Source: CAYPHA01 sp964410215 (GTDB lineage Bacteria > Calditrichota > Calditrichia > Calditrichales > CAYPHA01). Taken from it: DNA of 63,210 bases. Positions 61,488 to 63,210 of this stretch are shown here, piece after piece; the first letter of the stretch is position 1; each line of letters starts with the position of its first letter. Location of the stretch: contig CAYPHA010000022.1 in the NCBI GenBank assembly GCA_964410215.1, forward strand, positions 1 through 63,210, written 5' to 3'. The translations under genes and the position numbers were made by a program. The notes under the pieces are model-generated. The model was not told the DNA's origin and searched no databases. It saw only the letters and a list, made by a program, of their open reading frames with translations.

Positions 61488-61652
61488 CACACGGGTCAAC
61501 CCAACAGAGGCACCAGGCATTGACAAGAGCGGGTTGACACACGGGTCAACCCAAGAGAGGCACCAGGCATTGACAAGAGCGGGTTGACACACGGATCAAC
61601 CCAAGAGAGGCACCAGGCATTGACAAGAGCGGGTTGACACACGGGTCAACCC
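61488..61652. repeat. 50-bp tandem repeat array
   Basis: Three near-identical 50-bp units plus 15 bp. Adjacent units meet in an inverted repeat, GGGTTGAC pairing with GTCAACCC across five or six bases. Unit variants differ at single bases (CAACAGAG or CAAGAGAG; GGGTC or GGATC). The array ends on the stop codon of the aminotransferase gene (TAG, 61652-61654). No spacers are present, so it is not a CRISPR. Confidence 0.93.
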
Positions 61653-62782
61653 TAACGTCTCTTCCACTTCCCCACCTCGTCGAGCAGCTCGCGGATTTCA
61701 TCCATGCTGTTATAGAAGTGCGGTGCGATGCGCAGATTGCCATTGCGCAGGGAACAGATGATATCCTTTTTCATCAAATGTTCAAAGAGGTCTTCCATAT
61801 CCGGACCGGCAAAGGAGTAGATGCCGGACCAGTATTTCGGATCATGGGTGCTGAGGAAGGTGCATCCGAACTCTTCGAAACCGCTGATCAGTTCCAGCCC
61901 CAGTTTCAGCAGATGTTTTTCTATATTGGGGATACCCGCTTCCAGCAGCAGTCCGACCGACGCGTTCAGGGCGGTGATTCCCAGGAAATTGGCGGTACCG
62001 TACTCAAAGCGGCGGCTGTCGGGCAGGAGATCGAGCTTGTAATCAAAGAAATTCCAGGCGTCCTCCACCGCCAGCCAGCCGGTGAATGCCGGCGTGAGCT
62101 CATCGAACAGGTCCTTGCGCACATACATGAAGCCGGCGCCCATGGTGCCCATCAGCCACTTATGTCCCCCGTTGGAAATGAAGTCGATATGCGATTTTTC
62201 CACATCCAGGGGAATCGCCCCGGCGCCCTGGATACTGTCAACGGAAAAAATGATACCCTGGTTTTTACAGAGTGCCCCGATGATATCCAGGTTGTTTCGG
62301 AATCCGTTGGAAAACTCCACGAAACTGATGGACAGGAGCCGGGTACGATCCGTAATCGCCGCCTCGATATCTTCCAGGAGGATCTGCCCGTCGCGGTTTT
62401 TGACGTGCACCATTTCCACACCGAACCGTTCCAGGTTCTTGAAGGGATAGACATTGCTGGGGAATTCGTAGTCCGTCAGGATAATCTGGTCGCCTTCTTT
62501 CCATTCCAGGCCGTTTGCCAGCCAGTTCAGCCCTTCGGAGGTATTTCCGATAAAGGCGATCTGTTCCGGCCGGGCATTGATCAGTGTGGCCACGTTGTTC
62601 CGGGCGGATTCGCGCACATCCATCACCTGTTTATAGACATCCACACTGCCGAAGGAGCGTTCGTTCAGATACCAGTCGACGGCATCGGTCACCCGTGTTG
62701 ACAGCGGCGAGATGGCGGCGTGGTTCAGGTAGATTTTCTGCGTCGTTATGGGAAAGAGTTTTCGGTAGTTGGAAAATGGCAT
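61652..62782 (-). CDS. Class V aminotransferase-fold PLP enzyme
   Basis: A 376-residue fold type I enzyme of the cysteine desulfurase/isopenicillin-N epimerase superfamily. The PLP Lys is in SNGGHKWLMGTMGAGFMYV (about residue 208), with FSVDSIQGAGAIPLDV carrying the ring-stacking Asp/Gln. The C-terminus (RNGNLRIAPHFYNSMDEIRE) matches epimerase and selenocysteine-lyase-like members. I see no catalytic Cys loop as in SufS, so desulfurase activity is uncertain. AAAGGA stands 7 nt before the ATG. Confidence 0.88.
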   Translation of the reverse strand: MPFSNYRKLFPITTQKIYLNHAAISPLSTRVTDAVDWYLNERSFGSVDVYKQVMDVRESARNNVATLINARPEQIAFIGNTSEGLNWLANGLEWKEGDQIILTDYEFPSNVYPFKNLERFGVEMVHVKNRDGQILLEDIEAAITDRTRLLSISFVEFSNGFRNNLDIIGALCKNQGIIFSVDSIQGAGAIPLDVEKSHIDFISNGGHKWLMGTMGAGFMYVRKDLFDELTPAFTGWLAVEDAWNFFDYKLDLLPDSRRFEYGTANFLGITALNASVGLLLEAGIPNIEKHLLKLGLELISGFEEFGCTFLSTHDPKYWSGIYSFAGPDMEDLFEHLMKKDIICSLRNGNLRIAPHFYNSMDEIRELLDEVGKWKRR

Positions 62783-62858
62783 GGGTGGTTCCTTTGATTA
62801 ATGCAAAATACAAAGTACAAAATACAAAATACAAAATAATTGGGAACACAGAGAGGAT

Positions 62859-62962
62859 GTCATCCCGGACGCAGCGAACGCAGAGAGCGCAGATCCGGGA
62901 TCTCTGTGTGATGGTCGGAGATCCCGGGTCTTCATTCGCTTCGCTCATTTGCCCGGGATGAC
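62859..62962. repeat. 104-bp REP-like palindromic element, copy 3 (inverted)
   Basis: An inverted full-length copy of the element at 51021, including the adjoining ATCCTGAATCCTGCC flank, which is the complement of the flank left of copy 1. The shared flank shows the mobile or duplicated unit is longer than 104 bp. Confidence 0.9.
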
Positions 62963-63104
62963 ATCCTGAATCCTGCCTCCGACATGATTTTCTTCAGGCT
63001 TTAATCATATCACCGCTTCGCGGTTAGGTACATTTGACTGAAATTTGTTAAATCCTGTTATTACCCTATCTATAATCGTATTACCGCTTCGCGGTTAGGT
63101 ACAT

Positions 63105-63210
63105 TGTTTCCTTGTGCCTTGACCCTTGAATCTTGCACCTTTTTTACAACCCCCTAGCCCCCCGTCTGGCTGGCCCGTCTGGCCGCCGGACAGGCCTTTT
63201 CTAAGGGGGA
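63105..63210. repeat. C-rich composite repeat, copy 2
   Basis: A direct repeat of 54107-54211. It is nearly identical over the last 65 bases (CCCCCCGTCTGGCTGGCC onward) and more diverged in the CTTGTGCCTTGACCC word part. It is cut by the window end. Confidence 0.88.

Larger units (their letters stand above)
62783..63210. repeat. Right-edge intergenic repeat mosaic
   Basis: No gene is visible. In order: TACAAAA words (62803-62840), an inverted REP-like element (62859-62962), two CCGCTTCGCGG hairpin repeats (63003-63035 and 63068-63106), and a C-rich composite repeat that reaches the window edge (63105-63210). Confidence 0.8.

Overview
The window is bacterial chromosome from a Gram-negative organism, probably an uncultured lineage of the FCB superphylum (Calditrichota/Marinimicrobia/KSB1-like). 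The lineage is an inference. It rests on BamD and SecA, a SecA insertion of the kind seen in Bacteroidetes and Chlorobi, TPR-rich exported proteins, an ExbB-ExbD-ExbD-AgmX envelope complex, a bactofilin and M23 peptidase next to the ATP synthase operon, and a secreted protease ending in a FlgD/T9SS-like sorting domain. It is scaffolded assembly: three runs of exactly 100 N (13202-13301, 26504-26603, 61174-61273) all sit in repeats. Every gene I accept lies on the minus strand, so operons read right to left.

Layout, left to right. 1-312: tRNA-Lys(TTT), its terminator, and a scrambled tRNA-derived hairpin mosaic. 313-18258: a long run of closely packed housekeeping genes read from a DtxR-type regulator. 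These are an exported protein, BamD, NadD, an orphan EutN/CcmL vertex protein, ACT and PFL-family proteins, a nitrilase, AccB/AccC, GcvH, two response regulators, a flavoprotein, PdxS/PdxT, CutA, an eIF2B-like protein, a VapBC pair, a YqeB/YqeC-like pair and an AGCS symporter. 18355-25326: thiolase, Hbd, NusB, a phosphoesterase, SecA and a hydrolase. 25420-29697: PhoH, a small coiled-coil lipoprotein with a LysM protein, and AspRS. 29798-40584: a seven-gene envelope machine (two giant TPR proteins, a small exported protein, ExbB, two ExbDs and an AgmX-domain TonB-like protein). 40690-50810: parA-parB-M23-bactofilin followed by the complete F-type ATP synthase. 51168-62782: TPR protein, metalloprotease, Der, DUF512 radical SAM protein, a response regulator, a CHASE2 adenylate cyclase and a class V aminotransferase. 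These last genes are separated by wide intergenic spaces.

The strongest candidates for something new are these. (1) The ExbB/ExbD/ExbD'/AgmX/TPR cluster resembles in composition the Agl-Glt motor of Myxococcus, and one ExbD has Asn in place of the proton-carrying Asp. (2) A 131-bp non-autonomous element occurs twice with terminal inverted repeats, two internal hairpins and perfect 6-bp target duplications. (3) Two tandem arrays with different unit lengths share a related hairpin core, and each abuts the stop codon of the preceding gene. (4) Wide intergenic spaces in the last 12 kb are mosaics of several repeat families. (5) A recurrent promoter pattern, TTGnnn-16/17-TAnnTT, has -10 boxes unlike the E. 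coli TATAAT.
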